From NCBI GenBank assembly GCA_012031415.1, contig JAAUTN010000012.1, positions 1-47,475 of the forward strand: DNA of 47,475 nt, in the 5' to 3' direction. The translations under genes were made by a program, and so were the position numbers. The notes beneath the pieces are model-generated. The model saw only the letters and a list, made by a program, of their open reading frames with translations. It was not told where the DNA came from and made no database searches. Each line of letters opens with the position of its first letter. Position 1 is the stretch's first letter. This document shows, piece after piece, positions 1 to 9,747 of the stretch. Source of the DNA: Leptolyngbyaceae cyanobacterium SM1_4_3. Lineage in GTDB: Bacteria; Cyanobacteriota; Cyanobacteriia; Elainellales; Elainellaceae.

Positions 1-279
1 GCCTCCTTGCTGTTGGCTAATGAATCCGCCAGAGCCAAATACGACTGAGTAGGCCAATGCCAGCAGCGTGACCCCAACTACCCCACCTGTGAGCCAACGC
101 CCTAACACCAGGTGTTCCTTTCCCACAACGGGAGGAATTTTACTTTTGTCGCCCGCTTGGGTTTGCAGCCGCCGCTGTCGGGTTTGCCAGGCAAAGTTAA
201 CGACCATGCCAATCAGCGGAAAGACAAAGAAGACGGCGATCGCCGGATGTATTAATCCCAGAAAATCTTGAGCTTCCAT
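1..279 (-). CDS. DUF4079 family membrane protein (3' part outside window)
   Basis: The reading frame starts at an ATG ending at 279 and stays open for 93 codons to the window edge, so the C-terminal part is missing. It begins MEAQDFLGLIHPAIAV, has a hydrophobic segment (AIAVFFVFPLIGMVVNFAW), a basic loop (QTRQRRLQ), the stretch KIPPVVGKEHLVLGRWL and a second hydrophobic segment. This resembles cyanobacterial DUF4079 proteins as I remember them; they are multi-pass membrane proteins of unknown role, often linked to photosynthetic membranes by distribution only. The upstream spacer holds a perfect 16-bp inverted repeat. Family assignment is from recall of the N-terminal pattern. Confidence 0.7.
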   Translation of the reverse strand, partial: MEAQDFLGLIHPAIAVFFVFPLIGMVVNFAWQTRQRRLQTQAGDKSKIPPVVGKEHLVLGRWLTGGVVGVTLLALAYSVVFGSGGFISQQQGG

Positions 280-678
280 CTAAAATTCTCCATAACAGCA
301 CAAACTACAGCACAAATCGAAACCTTATTTAAAGAATCGTGAGATGAATACTTTGTACGAAATATATTTCGTTGAATCAACCTGATGCTGCAAACCAGAA
401 ATGAATTTAATTCAAGGAACTTGCCCTCAATTAAATTCATTTCTAAATTTGCAACGCGAGAAACTCTAGCCAAGCAACACTCCGAAGAAACATTCTGGAA
501 GAAACATTCTGAAGGAACTGGATATTATCCTACAGCTTGTAGATTCTAAGGAGTGTTAATTGGCAGACAGATTTAGGGGCTGAGGAAGGGGAAGCAAGGA
601 TAGGAGACTTATAAACTGAGTTGGAGGCGCGAAATCCAACGCGAACAGGGTGGATGCTGAGTTTCGCGATGCTTCACC
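280..678. other. Intergenic region with a 16-bp inverted repeat
   Basis: About 400 bp lie between the DUF4079 start and the end of the DM13 gene. The only clear structure is the inverted repeat at 397-444. A short frame spans it on the minus strand but reads through both repeat arms and has no recognisable protein features, so I do not call a gene. Confidence 0.6.
397..444. repeat. Perfect 16-bp inverted repeat upstream of DUF4079 gene
   Basis: Arms at 397-412 (AGAAATGAATTTAATT) and 429-444 are exact reverse complements around a 16-nt spacer. It lies 118-165 bp upstream of the DUF4079 start codon, so it could be an operator or a leader hairpin. AT-rich and without a T-run on either side, so it is a poor terminator candidate. 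Confidence 0.6.
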
Positions 679-1179
679 CTAGCTTCCCAAAGTTGCATAA
701 CCAAAAGTTGCATTAAACATCCGGCACCAAACCACTGCGGAGTTAAAGTCATCCAGATTTACGTCCGCAGGAATGGCATAGCGCTGAGTGCCTGTGGTGC
801 TTTGCAACGGGGCAAGAGTTACGTAGTCTTGTTCCTGGATGCCGCTTACGGGGGGTTCGCCAGCCCGGTGGAGAATGACGTACAGGTCAGGGCCGCTGTC
901 ACTGCGGAAGGTTTCGTCGAACTCTAAGTAGCGATCGCCATTTTCAGTCACAATCTGTACCATGCCTTCGGTTGGATGCTCTGCTGCAACAAAAGTTCCA
1001 GTTTTAGTTTCAGTAGCCTGGGCAACTGGAGTTGAGCTAGTTTCGGCATTGGGTTCAGGAGATGATGTAGATTGAGTTACCCCAGGCGATGGATTCGCCT
1101 GACCGTCAGCCTGAACACCTGTGCAGCCCAAAAACAGAAGAGAAACTACGCCAAGCGAAACCAGAGGAATTAATTTCAT
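679..1179 (-). CDS. DM13 domain lipoprotein
   Basis: 166-residue exported lipoprotein. The start MKLIPLVSLGVV at 1179 gives a textbook signal peptide ending in the lipobox LFLGC; further in-frame starts at 1194 and 1287 would add a non-signal-like extension. After a Ser/Thr/Pro-rich linker the C-terminal ~100 residues match a DM13 domain: RSDSGPDLYVILHRAG, then YAIPADVNLDDFNSAVVWC with the conserved cysteine, and FNATFGYATL at the end. DM13 domains are extracytoplasmic and have been proposed, from their cysteine and domain partners, to be redox or electron-transfer modules; the substrate here is unknown. The gene is divergent from the cellulose synthase gene, with about 330 bp between the starts. 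Confidence 0.8.
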   Translation of the reverse strand: MKLIPLVSLGVVSLLFLGCTGVQADGQANPSPGVTQSTSSPEPNAETSSTPVAQATETKTGTFVAAEHPTEGMVQIVTENGDRYLEFDETFRSDSGPDLYVILHRAGEPPVSGIQEQDYVTLAPLQSTTGTQRYAIPADVNLDDFNSAVVWCRMFNATFGYATLGS

Positions 1180-1510
1180 TGCTGTAAAATCCATTGCCAA
1201 CGACTGAACATACTGTAGGGTTTCACCATAGGTTGGAAATGATTTTGAGCTAAGAATTTGAGCATTAGTTCCTATTCCCTTACTCATGAAATTCTCAGCT
1301 AGCCCTAATCTGAGTCCGTTAGATGATAGAGGATGTAGCCTTTCAAAAACTGAGCTATTAAAATCGAACGGAAGGTTTGAACGGCAATCAACGCCTGATT
1401 TAGATACAAAATGCTGCTCATCTCCGTATATATCAAAAGACCCTAGAAGACTGCCATCCAGTAGGAAACTCTATGTCAACTCATCTATCTATTGGTAGGA
1501 GACGGGAACC
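1180..1510. other. Divergent promoter region, DM13 / cellulose synthase
   Basis: About 330 bp between two divergent genes, so promoters for both should lie here. I see a ribosome binding site (AGGAG at about 1498) for the plus-strand gene but no convincing operator, riboswitch or additional gene. Confidence 0.5.
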
Positions 1511-3817
1511 ATGACAACTTCGCAGTTGGGTAGGACAGAGATAGAACCACCTAAGCCTGCACGATTTATGCGACCACAAACGGCAACTTTGGCGATGTTT
1601 AGCGTCATTGGGGCTGCAAGCCTAGTAGTAGCTGGCTGGTTCGCCGGACAGGGAACGATCAATCGAATCTTTGATCAACTCGAAGTCATACAGGAAAGTC
1701 CGCCGCTGTGGTTAGAAGTGCCGATGGTAACTGGAGAATATTTGCTGTTTCCTACTGTGGCGCTGCTGGTGCTGGTGCTGTTGGTGATGAAGGTGTCTCC
1801 CCAGCCGCGCACCTGGTCAAGGCTGGTCGTAGTTGGCATTCTGATTGCGTTGACGTTGCGCTACCTGGCATGGCGATCGCTCTCTACCCTCAACCTCACC
1901 AACCCGCTCAATGGTGTGTTTAGCCTGAGTTTGTTTTTCCTGGAACTGCTGATGTTGAGCAATGGCACGATTCAGCTTTTCTTGATGCTGCGAGTGCGCG
2001 ATCGCCGCCGAGAAGCGGATGTGCTGTCAATAGACGTGCTAAGCCAGAAATTTACGCCTCCCGTAGACATTTTTATTCCTACCTATAACGAGCCAACGTT
2101 TATTTTGCAGCGGACGGTAATGGGCTGTCAGGCGATCGAGTATGCCAATAAAACTATCTACCTGCTGGATGATACCCGTCGCCCTGAAGTCAAGGCGCTG
2201 GCTGAGGAATTGGGCTGCCACTATGTCACTCGCCCCGATAATCGTCATGCCAAAGCGGGAAACTTGAACCATGCGATCGCCCAAACCAACAGCGAACTCA
2301 TCGTCGTCTTCGACGCTGACTTTGTGCCCACCAAAAACTTCCTCACCCGCACCGTTGGCTTCTTTCAAGACCCACAAATGGCGCTGGTGCAAACGCCTCA
2401 AACCTTCTACAACTCCGACCCGATCGCCCGCAACTTAGGTTTAGAAAACGTCCTAACGCCCGAAGAAGAAGTCTTTTACCGCCAAATTCAGCCCATTCGC
2501 GACGGTGCAGGCAGTGTGATTTGCTCTGGCACGTCCTTTGTAGTCCAGCGCAGCGCTCTAGAACAAATGGGTGGTTTTGTCACCGACTCGCTGAGTGAAG
2601 ACTACTTTACGGGCATTCGGCTGTCGGCTCAAGGCTATCGGCTGATCTATCTTGATGAAAAGCTGAGTGCAGGGTTGGCTGCTGAAAACATTGCGGCTCA
2701 AGCAATTCAGCGGATTCGCTGGGCCAGGGGAACGCTCCAGGCTTTCTTCATTAAAGCCAACCCCCTGACCATTCGCGGCCTTAGCCCGCTTCAGCGATTG
2801 GCTCACCTGGAAGGGCTGCTACACTGGTTTACCAGCATTTCGCGGGTAGGATTCCTGATCATGCCGCTGGCGTACTCCTTTTTGGGTGTGATTCCGCTAC
2901 GGGCAACGGCCGCCGAACTGCTCTATTTCTTCTTGCCCTACTACATTGTGCAGTTGACGGTGTTTTCCTGGCTCAACTACCGCTCTCGTTCGGCATTGCT
3001 GTCTGACATTTACTCACTGGTGCTGTGTTTTCCGCTGGCGCTGACGGTGATTCAAGCAATGCTCAATCCATTCTCAAAAGGCTTCAAGGTTACACCCAAA
3101 GGAACGGCAAGCGATCGCTACACCTTCAACTGGGGGCTGGCGGCTCCGCTAATCACCTTATTCGTCGCAACGGCAGTCAGCCTTTGGGTCAACCTGGGAA
3201 TCTGCATGATCAAGGGCGCGTGGCAGCAAACCGTGCCGCCAGAAGTCGCAGAACAGGTCAAAGGGGTTGGACTGGGCTGGATCTGGAGTGGCTACAACTT
3301 GATTATGCTGGGCATTGCCTTGCTGATTTTGCTGGATGTGCCGCGCCCTCACCCCTATGAATGGTTTGACTTGCGACGCACCGTGCGCCTGACGCTAAGC
3401 GATCACCCCAAAGGGGGAACGGCTTCACATCTCACCTTTTGGGGCACAACCACTATGATCTCAGAAGTTGGGGCAGAAGTTGCCCTTACCCAAGCAGGCT
3501 TTCCCACGATTCCGTTGGGCGAATCCTTGCCGCTAACGCTGGAAATCATGGAAGAATTAGTCACCTTACAGGCACAGGCCATTCGCACGGGCATCAAAGA
3601 TGAGTTTCCCACTGTGCGAATTTGCTTTGAACAATTGAGCTTAAGACAGCAGCGATCACTCGTCGAAATGCTGTTTTGCCGTCCAGGACAATGGAAAACT
3701 CACTACACACCCGGTGAGTTTGCCTCATTCCTACTTCTGTTTAAGATTCTATTCAGACCAAGAATATTATTCGACCGAAACGTAGACGTGAGTACGGTGG
3801 CGGTGGCTAAGGGGTAG
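1511..3817 (+). CDS. Cellulose synthase catalytic subunit-like glycosyltransferase (GT2)
   Basis: 768-residue polytopic membrane glycosyltransferase that should polymerise glucose from UDP-glucose and thread the chain through the inner membrane. The GT2 core shows the processive set: DDTRRPE near residue 220, DAD at about 268, TPQTFYN near 295, SED near 362 (usually TED) and the QxxRW motif as QRIRW at 400-404. Two hydrophobic blocks precede the core (residues 25-45 and 75-160) and several follow it. Near residue 640 RRTVRL and, further on, SEVGAEV look like the RxxxR and [D/N]xSxxG parts of a c-di-GMP-binding PilZ domain, though weakly conserved. Start is supported by AGGAG 8 bp upstream. 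No bcsB or bcsC follows; instead an HlyD-type adaptor and a GH9 cellulase lie 6-12 kb downstream, as in the cellulose system proposed for Thermosynechococcus. Exact polymer cannot be proven from sequence. Confidence 0.88.
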   Translation: MTTSQLGRTEIEPPKPARFMRPQTATLAMFSVIGAASLVVAGWFAGQGTINRIFDQLEVIQESPPLWLEVPMVTGEYLLFPTVALLVLVLLVMKVSPQPRTWSRLVVVGILIALTLRYLAWRSLSTLNLTNPLNGVFSLSLFFLELLMLSNGTIQLFLMLRVRDRRREADVLSIDVLSQKFTPPVDIFIPTYNEPTFILQRTVMGCQAIEYANKTIYLLDDTRRPEVKALAEELGCHYVTRPDNRHAKAGNLNHAIAQTNSELIVVFDADFVPTKNFLTRTVGFFQDPQMALVQTPQTFYNSDPIARNLGLENVLTPEEEVFYRQIQPIRDGAGSVICSGTSFVVQRSALEQMGGFVTDSLSEDYFTGIRLSAQGYRLIYLDEKLSAGLAAENIAAQAIQRIRWARGTLQAFFIKANPLTIRGLSPLQRLAHLEGLLHWFTSISRVGFLIMPLAYSFLGVIPLRATAAELLYFFLPYYIVQLTVFSWLNYRSRSALLSDIYSLVLCFPLALTVIQAMLNPFSKGFKVTPKGTASDRYTFNWGLAAPLITLFVATAVSLWVNLGICMIKGAWQQTVPPEVAEQVKGVGLGWIWSGYNLIMLGIALLILLDVPRPHPYEWFDLRRTVRLTLSDHPKGGTASHLTFWGTTTMISEVGAEVALTQAGFPTIPLGESLPLTLEIMEELVTLQAQAIRTGIKDEFPTVRICFEQLSLRQQRSLVEMLFCRPGQWKTHYTPGEFASFLLLFKILFRPRILFDRNVDVSTVAVAKG

Positions 3818-3842
3818 GGAACAAGAAAAGGGTATGGGCACG

Positions 3843-3885
3843 TTTTTGCGCGAAAGCTTCTGTGCAGGGGGCTTTCATGCAAAAA
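3843..3885. repeat. Imperfect hairpin after cellulose synthase gene
   Basis: Arms 3843-3857 (TTTTTGCGCGAAAGC) and 3871-3885 (GCTTTCATGCAAAAA) pair with two mismatches. It sits 26 bp after the stop codon of the synthase gene. On the plus strand it lacks a trailing T-run, so its role as a terminator is uncertain. Confidence 0.4.
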
Positions 3886-4026
3886 GTCTTACGTAAGTCC
3901 TGTTGCCAAAACTTTTTTGCCGCTCATGCAACTTGACCCAAAGATATGATATGTTGATAAACGGCAATTACTAAAGCATCCCTGATAGGTTACACGGTCA
4001 GGTTTAGCGAGTAAGCTGGTAGTCAC

Positions 4027-4098
<72 letters not shown>

Positions 4099-4288
4099 TG
4101 TTTTCACAAGGCTCAACTTTCAAGCCAAATTAGCTGAAATCGTCGTTCTAGTGAGAGCAGCTAGCCACGATTCCCAAAATCCGTTTCGCACTCGTCTGAA
4201 AAGTGCCTTAAGATTATCGTAAGATTTGAGACTGTTAAAAACTGTCTAAAAGCGATTCGATACCGACGAAGTATTAGGAGGATAACCT

Positions 4289-5368
4289 ATGGCGCTCGTA
4301 CCAATGCGGTTGATGCTCGATCATGCCGCTGAGAATGGTTACGGCATTCCTGCTTACAATGTCAACAACATGGAGCAGATTCAGGCAATCATGCAGGCTG
4401 CCCACGATACAAATAGCCCTGTAATTTTGCAGGCTTCTCGTGGTGCCCGTAAATATGCGGGGGAAAATTTCTTACGTCACCTGATTTTGGCGGCGGTAGA
4501 AACCTATCCTCACATTCCCATCGCCATGCACCAAGATCACGGTAATGAGCCTGCAACCTGCTATTCCGCGATGCGCCAGGGCTTTACCAGTGTCATGATG
4601 GATGGCTCCCTGGAAGCAGACGCAAAGACCCCAGCTAGCTACGAGTACAACGTCAACGTTACCCGTGAAGTTGTAAAAGTTGCCCACTCGATTGGCGTTA
4701 GCGTTGAAGGAGAATTGGGTTGTCTCGGCTCTCTGGAGACGGGTATGGGCGATAAGGAAGATGGCCACGGTTTTGAGGGCAAGCTGTCTCATGACCAGCT
4801 ATTGACCGATCCTGACCAAGCTGTTGATTTCGTTGAGCAAACCCAGGTAGATGCACTGGCAGTGGCGATCGGCACCAGTCATGGTGCTTACAAGTTCACT
4901 CGTAAACCGACGGGTGAAATTTTGGCAATCAGCCGAATTGAGGAAATTCACCGCCGTTTACCCAATACTCACCTGGTCATGCACGGCTCTTCTTCCGTTC
5001 CTGAAGATCTAATTGCAATCATCAACCAGTATGGTGGCACCATTCCTGAAACCTACGGTGTGCCCGTTGAAGAAATTCAAAAGGGTATCAAGAGCGGCGT
5101 TCGCAAGGTGAACATCGACACCGATAACCGTTTGGCAATCACGGCTGCGGTGCGGGAAGCTTTGGCACAAAATACTAAAGAGTTTGACCCCCGCCACTTC
5201 CTCAAGCCCTCAATCAAGTATATGCAGAAGGTCTGCTCCGATCGCTATCAGTCTTTTGGAACGGCTGGTCAGGCAAGCGGAATCAAGCAAGTTTCTCTGG
5301 ATGAGTTTGCTGCTAAGTACGCTAAAGGCGAACTGAGCGCTATCACAAAGGCTGCGGTTTCTGTGTAA
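4289..5368 (+). CDS. fbaA: Fructose-bisphosphate aldolase, class II, Calvin-cycle type
   Basis: 359-residue zinc-dependent aldolase that condenses dihydroxyacetone phosphate with glyceraldehyde-3-phosphate, or with erythrose-4-phosphate in the Calvin cycle; cytoplasmic. Diagnostic features are HQDHGN at 81-86 with zinc ligand His84, [19 protein letters not shown], the GTSHGAYK zinc/phosphate loop, MHGSSSVP and the phosphate-binding KVNIDTDNR. Length and motifs fit the CbbA/Fda subtype of cyanobacteria. Start is fixed by a strong AGGAGG at 4276-4281. The gene is monocistronic: a lone tRNA precedes it and two hairpins, the second a classic terminator, follow. Confidence 0.96.
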   Translation: MALVPMRLMLDHAAENGYGIPAYNVNNMEQIQAIMQAAHDTNSPVILQASRGARKYAGENFLRHLILAAVETYPHIPIAMHQDHGNEPATCYSAMRQGFTSVMMDGSLEADAKTPASYEYNVNVTREVVKVAHSIGVSVEGELGCLGSLETGMGDKEDGHGFEGKLSHDQLLTDPDQAVDFVEQTQVDALAVAIGTSHGAYKFTRKPTGEILAISRIEEIHRRLPNTHLVMHGSSSVPEDLIAIINQYGGTIPETYGVPVEEIQKGIKSGVRKVNIDTDNRLAITAAVREALAQNTKEFDPRHFLKPSIKYMQKVCSDRYQSFGTAGQASGIKQVSLDEFAAKYAKGELSAITKAAVSV

Positions 5369-5385
5369 CTTGTTTTTGGCTTGTT

Positions 5386-5428
5386 AGCCGAAGCGCTTCT
5401 AGAGCAGAATACGCTTCGGTTAGCAGCC
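5386..5428 (+). repeat. Hairpin directly after fbaA
   Basis: Arms GTTAGCCGAAGCG and CGCTTCGGTTAGC pair with a G-U wobble and one mismatch around a 16-nt loop. It shares the GAAGCG / CGCTTC core with the terminator 60 bp downstream, so it may be a duplicated or first-stage terminator, or an mRNA 3'-end stabiliser. Confidence 0.5.
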
Positions 5429-5462
5429 CTTTCCTGAGCTAAATGACTATAGCTATGCTTAG

Positions 5463-5501
5463 AGCGAAGCGTGCGGACAAACTCCCCACGCTTCGCTTTT
5501 T
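5463..5501 (+). terminator. Rho-independent terminator of fbaA
   Basis: Perfect 11-bp arms AGCGAAGCGTG (5463-5473) and CACGCTTCGCT (5487-5497) with a 13-nt loop, followed by a run of T. This is the strongest terminator-like structure in the left part of the window. Confidence 0.85.
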
Positions 5502-5842
5502 GTGGCGATCGCCAGCCAAGCTCACAAGAACTACCCTGGCAGGGGTCTGCGGCTACAGCTTCTCCAATCGTAGCTAGAATCCAGGGGCTGCTGGTTTGGA
5601 AATGGGAACTCTACCGTAAGCTAGAGACAATGCAAGCAGAAGTATAGGATTCTAATGAAGAGTAGTTTTGACAGGTAGCGCTGCAAGTAAACAGCAGTCA
5701 CCTGCTAAAGCGCCTCAATATTGACGCTTTCAGAACAAATAGCAACTTAAAAAATCCCAGTAGTGGCAAATTTTGGGTGTCATACCCCATCCCTGCTACT
5801 CAGATTTTGAACTCATTTAGCTGTGGAAAATGGAGAGGTGCT
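5502..5842. other. Intergenic, convergent ends of fbaA and RRM gene
   Basis: About 340 bp between the fbaA terminator and the end of the minus-strand RRM gene. A short palindrome (AAAGCG then TCAATATTGA then CGCTTT, about 5708-5732) could end the RRM transcript, but it lacks a T-run. No gene or RNA family recognised. Confidence 0.4.
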
Positions 5843-6133
5843 TCAGTCTCTAGAGAAGCTGCCGCCGTTCTTGCGACCTACATTGCCTCCCTCACGGGGT
5901 TTAGCCTTGTTGACTCTAATTTCTCGACCTAGCCATTCAGCGCCATCCAATTCGGCGATCGCCAGGTCTTCTTTTGATTCGTCTTCCATCTCTACGAAGG
6001 CGAAACCTCTTTTCCTGCCTGTTTCGCGGTCTGTGGGGAGGCTGATCCGGCTAACCTTACCGTATTCAGCAAATACCTCACGTAAGTCCTCTTCGGTAGC
6101 CTGAAAAGACAGGTTGCCAATGTAAATAGTCAC
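5843..6133 (-). CDS. RRM-type RNA-binding protein
   Basis: 96-residue protein made almost entirely of one RNA recognition motif: RNP2 as IYIGNLSF at the N-terminus and RNP1 as RKRGFAFVEM near residue 45, followed by a short basic, Gly-rich tail (REGGNVGRKNGG). Such small cyanobacterial Rbp proteins bind single-stranded RNA; several are cold-induced, but which regulation applies here is not visible. I place the start at the GTG ending at 6133 because GGAG lies 6 nt upstream of it; an upstream in-frame TTG at 6145 would overlap that ribosome binding site. The product would then start VTIYIGNL, as is usual for the family. Confidence 0.92.
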   Translation of the reverse strand: MTIYIGNLSFQATEEDLREVFAEYGKVSRISLPTDRETGRKRGFAFVEMEDESKEDLAIAELDGAEWLGREIRVNKAKPREGGNVGRKNGGSFSRD

Positions 6134-6398
6134 GATCCTCTCCAAACCAAATGATGTAAGGGTGAAATTCAGAGTGAATCGGGGCAGTGCGGTTAATTCG
6201 GACTTGCCCTAACTCTGCTACCGAACTTGCTTCGCTGTGATCATAGCTGATCTCTCAGTAAATGACAGCATTATGTCATCAAATCCTACCCATCTTTTTT
6301 GGGAAAGTCGATAAGAAATATATCTGTGAGTAAACTTTTGTAGAGGTGCAGCAAACATCCTTTTACGGAAGCCTTGCGCTGTAACTAAGTTCCTTCCA

Positions 6399-8668
6399 TT
6401 ACTGCCCAACTTGGCTCATGTAGTCTCCCCAGACCTGAGCCGCTTGAGCGCTACTGCCAGATGTGGGTGTATTGTCATCGTTTCCTAGCCAGACTCCTGT
6501 AACTAGTTCCTGCCTCGGAACGTAGCCGATAAACCAAAGATCTACGTTATCGTTAGTCGTTCCTGTTTTCCCGGCCTCGCCGCGTCCTACAGAGGCACCG
6601 CGCCCCGTACCACTTTGCACCGCGCCCCGCAACAGGTCTGTCATTGTATCTACAACTTGAGGATTGAGAACTGGCAGGTTAGATTCAGCATCCTGGGTGT
6701 AGTCGTAGATAACTCGACAGGTACTTAAATCCTCTGGGTTAGCGCAATCGCTGCTGTCAAGGATGCGACCGATCGTGTGTGGGCGATTTCTCAACCCCTG
6801 ATTCGCGAAAACGGCGAACGCACCCGTCATTTCTAGCAGCGTGGCTTCACTCTGCCCCAAAATTAACCCCGGAACTGGATTTAGCTCAGAGTCGATTCCC
6901 ATTCGTCGTGCGACAGATACGACATTCTCCAGCCCAACCTCTTGAGCAATGCGGAGAGCAATCACGTTTTCAGAGAGGGCTAAACCCGTGTACATATCCA
7001 TGCTGCCTGCACTTGAACGGCATCCATCAAAGGTTTGTCCGCTCCAGTCGAGAGGAGTGCAAGAGTAGGATTGTCCCGGTGAGATGCCGCGTTCTAGAGC
7101 GGCAGCGTAGGCAAATACTTTGAAGGTTGATCCGGGCTGCCGCAATGCCTGGGTTGCGCGGTTGAACTGGCTTTCCTGGTAATTGGTGCCACCGACCAGG
7201 GCAAGCACTTCTCCGGTGCTAGAGTTAAGTGTCACAATCGCCCCTTGCGAAAAGCCGTAGTTTAAGCCAGCGTTTCCTACTGCGCTGCGAAGGCTGGTTT
7301 CTGCTTGAGCTTGAATCTGGGGATCAAGGCTGCTTTCAACGATGAAGTTTCCTTCTTGGGCTAATTCTGCGCCTAAAAGTGTTTCTAGTTCGTTGAAAAC
7401 CTGACCGTAGAAGTAGGGTGCAATCGTGCTTTCGAGTTCTTCAATTGCCTCTGGATTGATTTCAATGCGCGATCGCTGGCCCGTTGGGCTTCATCCTGGC
7501 TAACTTTGCCCTGGGCGGCCATGCGGTTGAGGATGCGATCGCGCAATTGTACAGCGGTTTCATAATCCTGAACTGGGTTGAAGCTGTTGGGTGCGGGCAA
7601 AATTCCTACCAGGGTTGCCGCTTCAGAGAGCGTCAGATCAGCAGCAGACTTGCCAAAATAAAACTGAGCCGCGTCCTCAAAGCCGTAGTTGCCGTTGCCT
7701 AAATAAACTCGGTTTAAGTAGGTCAGCATGAGGAAATCTTTGCTGTAAAACGTTTCTAGCTTTAGCGCGACGATCGCCTCGCGAATTTTGCGACCCGCCG
7801 AATCTTCTCGCCCGACATACTCTTGAAAGATGCTGCGAGCAAGCTGCTGGGTGACGGTACTGCCGCCTTCACGAATTTCACCGCTGGAAACGTTTGTCGC
7901 TAAAGCTCTCAAGATACCAATCGGGTCAACGCCCAGATGCCAGTAAAAGCGAGAGTCTTCAGAGGCAATGACGGCATCGGGCAGATAAGACGAAAAATTA
8001 GATAGCTGCTCTAGCTCCAGGTGTGCCTCATTCCGAATCGGCTGTAGGGGCGTTTGCCCATCACGAGCCAGCACAATCACTGGCCCCTGGACAGATTCAG
8101 GCAAAGGGCGCACCGAGAAACGCTGCCACTCTACCCCAATCCACAGGGCGACCAGGGCAGTCAGTCCGGTCAGTCCATAAAGCCCGTACTGAGCCGTTTT
8201 GATGTACCAGGGCGGCGGATAGACGTATTGAACCCGCACAGAAGCCGCCAGTTCTGATGGGCCCAAAGTAAAGATGTCGCCGTGTCGCAGCGTCGTTTCT
8301 GTAACTCTGCGTTTGCCGCGATAGATGCCGTTGGTGGAGTTTTCGTCTTTAATCTTGAAGGCAGCATCGCGCTGTTTGCTGTCGCGGGTGAGAGAGAGGT
8401 GAACCTGGCTGATCACCGGATTTCGCACTACGATGTCGCAGGATTTGGAGCTACGTCCCAGCAGGTAGCGATCGCCCAACAGTGGATAAACCTCTGCCTT
8501 ATCTGCCTCTGCTTCCTGCACCCACAGCTCTGGCACCTTTGCGTCTGGCTTCAGCGCAAGTTTAGAAAAATCGACCCTCGCCTGAACAGTTTGCACGGCT
8601 TGAGTAATGGCACCCAGCAGAGTTTTTGGCTGATTGGGTGGTTTTTGGGGTGACTGAGGAGGAGTCAT
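6399..8668 (-). pseudogene. FHA-domain penicillin-binding protein 1A, split by one frameshift
   Basis: Class A PBP (about 756 codons) that would polymerise and cross-link peptidoglycan. From 8668 the first frame encodes a cytoplasmic FHA domain (residues 60-125; GRSSKSCDIVV and ENSTNGIY), a membrane anchor near 155-175, and a GT51 glycosyltransferase domain (EDSRFYWHLGVDP, EGGSTVTQQLARSIF). At about 7468-7476 the frame shifts by -1; the second frame then runs open to 6399 with the transpeptidase motifs STFK (nucleophile Ser), SEN and KTGT. No stop lies between the shift and the end in the second frame, so only one base is at issue. The shift falls on the HIP1 octamer GCGATCGC. This could be a true mutation, a sequencing error or, less likely, recoding; everything else looks functional. 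Confidence 0.85.
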
Positions 8669-8959
8669 GCGGCGTTAGGGCAAAAGCTACATAGAAAAAA
8701 CAGTCAGGTCGGTACGGGTTTCGGACTGCACTATCCAACTATTCTACTTGTTGTATCAGAGTGGGCACATCCAAACTGGTTAACGATGCGTATAACTCTT
8801 TAGATTGGCAAGGGTAAGTTGACGCTTTGCCCTGGGGAGAGCAGCTTTGCGGCTGTGCCCCTGTTTCTTGCGCTCGTAGTTTGGCTTTTTGCGAGTTTTG
8901 CTGGGCTTGAGTTGATGATTTGCCTACCTGTCTGGATCTAAAGGAGAACTGAATCTATT
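8669..8959. other. Divergent spacer between PBP1A and ferritin-like gene
   Basis: About 290 bp between divergent start codons. AAAGGAGA at about 8940 serves the plus-strand gene. No other structure seen. Confidence 0.4.
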
Positions 8960-9616
8960 ATGACGAAAGAGAATTTTTCGCTGATTAAGCCTATTTCCCG
9001 CCGCAGCTTTTCTCGGCGGGGCGTGTTGGTTGGGGGGGCGATCGCCGGGGTATCAGGCGCGTTGGGATTTTCAGCAATCACTGCCCGCCCTGTCAAAGCT
9101 GAGGGGACACCAGACGATATCGAAGTTCTCAACGGGGCGCTTTACTACGAACATCAGGCAATTTGGGCCTATGGTTTTGCAGCAGGTGCGCTTAGCGATA
9201 CTGAAGTGGGTCAGGCAGTTTTGGCACTGGCACTGAGAAATCAGGCAGACCACATGGCACACCGGGATGCGCTTGCATCGGCAATTAGCAGCCTGGGGGG
9301 AATTCCGGTGATGACTGAGGAAAGCTACGACCTGTCTTCTTACCTGGAAGCTGGGGAAGGAGCCTTAGACTCAGATGTAAATATTGCCAAGCTAGCGCTG
9401 GCGTTAGAAGTGGATGCGGCGATCGCCTACGCTAGTGAAGTTGCCAAGCTCACGGCTCCTGAACTAGTCATGGCGGGTGCTAGCATTGGCTCCACCGAGT
9501 CAGCCCACGCCACTGCGATTCGTGCGGCTTTCGTTTCCCTGGGTGTAGATGTTCCCTATGTTCCTGCTTCATTTGTCAGTGCAGACACCCGCGAAGCCTG
9601 GATTCTGAAGGTCTAA
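8960..9616 (+). CDS. Tat-exported ferritin-like domain protein
   Basis: 218 residues. The N-terminus carries a twin-arginine signal (SRRSFSRRGVLVGG then a hydrophobic Ala/Gly stretch) with likely cleavage after VKA near residue 47, so the protein should be folded in the cytoplasm and exported. The mature part is helical with ferritin-like carboxylate/His positions: YYEHQAIWAY, QADHMAHRDAL, EVDAAIAYAS and ESAHATAI, consistent with a four-helix di-metal fold of the DUF4439/Ferritin_2 type. The metal and function are unknown. A ribosome binding site AAAGGAGA lies 13 nt upstream. A MITE-like repeat and a terminator follow the stop. Confidence 0.8.
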   Translation: MTKENFSLIKPISRRSFSRRGVLVGGAIAGVSGALGFSAITARPVKAEGTPDDIEVLNGALYYEHQAIWAYGFAAGALSDTEVGQAVLALALRNQADHMAHRDALASAISSLGGIPVMTEESYDLSSYLEAGEGALDSDVNIAKLALALEVDAAIAYASEVAKLTAPELVMAGASIGSTESAHATAIRAAFVSLGVDVPYVPASFVSADTREAWILKV

Positions 9617-9622
9617 CTTTAC

Positions 9623-9724
9623 GGCGTTGCTGAATGTAGGTATGACTTGCCTGTTCCGGTGCCTCCTGTAGAGGCGAACGGTCGTTCGCCCCTACGAGAA
9701 TTCATCCCTTCAATCAGCAACGCC
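9623..9724. mobile_element. MITE-like repeat (102 bp)
   Basis: Terminal inverted repeats GGCGTTGCTGA (9623-9633) and TCAGCAACGCC (9714-9724) bracket an inner near-perfect palindrome at 9668-9695 (GTAGAGGCGAACG / CGTTCGCCCCTAC, one mismatch). No coding capacity. This is the layout of a non-autonomous transposon-derived repeat; GGCGTTGCTGA ends are, from memory, common in cyanobacterial genomes. Confidence 0.65.
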
Positions 9725-9747
9725 TCAACTTTTCTCTCCAAAGGTCA

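Noticed and set aside
252-473. 73-codon minus-strand frame over the inverted repeat near the left end
   Set aside because: It overlaps the true DUF4079 start in another frame, spans both repeat arms and has no recognisable features.
7460-7480. Programmed -1 ribosomal frameshift in the PBP1A gene
   Set aside because: No X XXY YYZ slippery heptamer and no evident stimulatory structure; mutation or sequence error is simpler.
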